Assembly (NCBI GenBank): GCA_003999685.1
Contig: CP021224.1
Span: forward strand, 806,001-870,000
From: Taiwanofungus camphoratus
Lineage: Eukaryota; Basidiomycota; Agaricomycetes; Polyporales; Taiwanofungaceae
Reading direction: 5' to 3'
Length of the DNA: 64,000 nt
The notes under the pieces are model-generated. The model was given only the letters and a program-made list of their open reading frames with translations, was not told the DNA's origin and did no database searches. The position numbers and the translations under genes are program-made. Numbering within the stretch: the first letter of the stretch is position 1; every line of letters starts with the position of its first letter. Below, in pieces: positions 61,501 to 64,000 of this stretch.

Positions 61501-64000
61501 CTTGTTTAGGTCTTTGCACAGATAGTTCTTCACATCTTGGTAGAGGTCAGACGTATTGCACCGAAGTACACGAGCAATAGAAAACAGACGCGCGTTTGTG
61601 ACAGCAGCTCGGAATCGCACGCGAATATCTTCATCCGCTCCCAGCCGAGGTAGTACGGCCATTGGAAAGCTGTCCGGACCTGATTCCTCATCGCTTTGGC
61701 TTTCACTATCGGATTGAGTTGACCAGACCTCCTGAGCCGGATCCCGAACGAGATAATCATCGAAGAAACGAATGACATGATCCCGGATCTTCCACGACCG
61801 GATCTTGTTCGTCCTTAGTATATTCAATAACCAATGGCACAGGGAACGAATATGATCACCGACGTCGACTGAGACTACGGCCTTCTGAGTCCACAAATCA
61901 ACAGTGGAGTGCAGGAAATGAATGGCCACTAGTTGCATCCTCTCGCTTCGCGCGTAAGCATACTGCTTCAAGAGCGATTCGAGTTTGTCAAGAAATCTGT
62001 CAAGATTGGCAAGACTGAGGTTCAAAGTCCGTTGACGGACATTGTTAAAGTATGCTGGCGCGATGATGAGGAATTGCTCGGTCTCGCAGTTCAAAACAAG
62101 GTCCGCCAGTTCCCTGTCACGAGTAGGCTCCTCTGAGGTCGACTGCAAGATGGGAATTACTGCCAAAGCAGCCATACAAATATTCACAGTCGCACAGTTC
62201 AAACTCGTATTTAGTAATTTTTGGCGTGATAGCATCAGACGGCCGACATCTTGAGTTGTGCGTACGGAGCCAAAGTCATCCTTGTCGTCCACATCCATAT
62301 CATGAGGCCGTTTGACATCGTTCTCCAGCCTACTCCCCAAAACGAGGCGGATGACATTTCGTATAGAAGTCATCAAACTTGCGAAAGCATCCTGGACCTG
62401 TGATAGCAGAAACATACGGTTAAAATGACCGCTACCGTAATATCCCTCGATGGAACCACTCACATCAGAACTCCTGAAAACCAGACGTTGAAGTTGACGA
62501 CGAGCTGCACAAAGCTGCTGATGATGCGACACATTCACTGATTGTAGAGATCTGAGGATGCGTTTCCGGATACCGGTACCCTCATTGGGTGTCAATAAAG
62601 TCTCCCAAACAGAGTGATCACGGTCGCTGTCGCTCGCGATAACCAGTGGCTGAAGTCCAGACACTACCAGGGCTCTCTCCTCCGAAGTCCATCGCTGATC
62701 CGTGATCAGCGGGATTATAGATCCAGCCAGCTTACACGCCATCTGAACGACGCGCCTGTTTGACTGCGTGCCATTCAAGACCAGAGTGGCCTCAAAAATT
62801 AGAACTATCATTGACAGATCGAGGAAGGCGCGAAGCTTTTCGGCCGTGATGTGCTCTGTACCTGATTCCAAGATTGCGGCAACTTCTTCCATTGATTTCA
62901 ATAAGAAAGCTGAAATTCTACGTTCTCGACCCCGCGGCTGAGCCAGATCGGACACGTCAACGACTTCGAGTCGGATCCCCTTAGTGTCACTTGCTGTGAT
63001 GCCGTAGCTCGTATCTTTGGTCAACGAAGAGTCAACACTCATTGAACTCGTCTCCCGGAATGGAGGCAAGGAAGCGCACAATAGGAAATTCCGAATACTT
63101 GCGGTACGATGTTCTTCAATGAGAGATTCCACGATGGGAGATTGGGGCAACAGCAGACCACACATGAGCTTGCTTCTTCTTGACAAAGCACATATGCTCT
63201 CGAGCAACATCAGCACGTCAGTTGACGTATGCAACGGCATCCTCAACCTCCTCCCTCTGTCCACCCTCCATGCATCCATGAGCCAAGTCAGCACCTTTTC
63301 CTCTAGTTGCAACCTGTACAACCTGACATCTTGGTTTGCGACGCGTAAACACAACGTCAGAAACCAGCAAACAGAGTCGTAGGGAAACGCAGGGCCTTGT
63401 ACGTCGAGATCTTTGGCCAGTGTTTCTATCTCAACGAAAACACGTTGCGACGTCAACAAGGTTGTGGAGTGGAATAGGAGTACATGTGCCGCATGACATG
63501 CTGCGCGAGATACGGCTGGGACAGTCGAACGCCGCATAGCGTGAGTCCAGACGGAGTCCCAAGTGGCAGTATCGAAGGGCGGGCAAATTGATCGGGAGCT
63601 GTTAGCGTGAGCAATGGCGGCAAGACACAGAAAAATCCACGATTGAATCAGACCATCCTCAAACGAGACGAACTGGAGAAGAGTAGAGATGACATCTTGT
63701 GTCAAACTACCATGTAAGATGGACCAATGTCTGTCAACGAAGAACAGTAAAATTTGAAGATGATAGGCCCGTATGCTAGATGTTGCTTGTGTCCGAATTG
63801 AATATAATAAGGAAGCAATAGGATTCTCAAGCTTGATCCGCTTGCCTATATTTTTTTTACCTTTCAGTGCCATTGTGTGAGTCGATTCTGAAAGCAGATA
63901 CAACTGCAGACCGATAAAGACGTTAGTTGGCGATGATTTGCAGGAAAGCGATTACAGGTACCTTTTTAGCACAGTCTGCTTGGAGCTCAAGTACAGCCCA
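55532..64000 (-). CDS. tel1: Tel1/ATM-type PIKK, partial at right edge
   Basis: A phosphatidylinositol-3-kinase-related protein kinase that senses double-strand breaks with the MRN complex and keeps telomeres long. The window holds its C-terminal part only: the 5' end lies beyond 64000. The end is a FATC domain whose last exon closes as MFHGWTPYY. The kinase domain contains [75 protein letters not shown] and [10 protein letters not shown], the ATM-style catalytic and activation motifs. Upstream are long exons of helical repeat and FAT-like sequence (58289-61519, 61399-63903), with [20 protein letters not shown] and [19 protein letters not shown]. The exon at 63963-64000 is cut by the window. 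Intron positions among the mid exons are approximate. ATM-type rather than ATR or TOR, from the kinase wording and WVENTTPL. Confidence 0.93.

Overview
The window looks like nuclear DNA of a filamentous basidiomycete, probably a wood- or litter-decaying agaricomycete. The genes are dense and cut by many short introns, about 45-100 nt and nearly all GT-AG. The set includes a secreted laccase of the basidiomycete type, an ELMO protein, a Zn2Cys6 regulator, a PAK kinase and a W-rich protein that resembles agaricomycete-specific families. I infer the lineage from gene content and intron style only. No rRNA, convincing tRNA, CRISPR array, intact transposon or virus-derived element was found.

Layout, left to right: 1-3093 has no gene. 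3-25 kb is a housekeeping block: Zn2Cys6 transcription factor (+), a disordered protein with a possible PP1-docking motif (-), ELMO (+), methylenetetrahydrofolate reductase (-), a tiny TATA-driven candidate gene (+), tRNA pseudouridine synthase (+), RNA polymerase II subunit Rpb4 (-), vacuolar-type amino acid transporter (+), and an R3H/SUZ RNA-binding protein (+). 25-36 kb holds an unrecognised protein (-), a DUF202 membrane protein (-), a disordered protein with a KEN box (+), a membrane-anchored aspartic protease (-) and xylulokinase (+). 36-47 kb is gene-poor: three candidate small genes and one clear gene, the laccase. 47-64 kb holds the W-rich protein (+), PIF1 helicase (-), CRIB-containing PAK/Ste20 kinase (+) and the C-terminal part of Tel1/ATM (-), which runs off the right edge.

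Links between genes: ELMO (partner of DOCK-type Rac exchange factors) and the PAK kinase (effector of Rac/Cdc42) belong to one signalling route but lie 40 kb apart. PIF1 and Tel1 both act on telomeres and broken DNA and flank the PAK gene. Laccase and xylulokinase fit a plant-biomass lifestyle. These are ordinary eukaryotic neighbourhoods rather than operons, and most coding genes are arranged as divergent or convergent pairs.

I did not find a clearly novel multi-gene system. The most distinctive items are a GC-AG intron that the MTHFR frame demands, a 20-nt microexon in the transporter, a four-exon unrecognised gene with a clean TATA promoter at 39.4 kb, a tiny spliced Cys-containing candidate at 15.5 kb, and a membrane-anchored aspartic protease with an unusual second active-site motif. 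All splice models were read by eye and exact ends are uncertain where stated.
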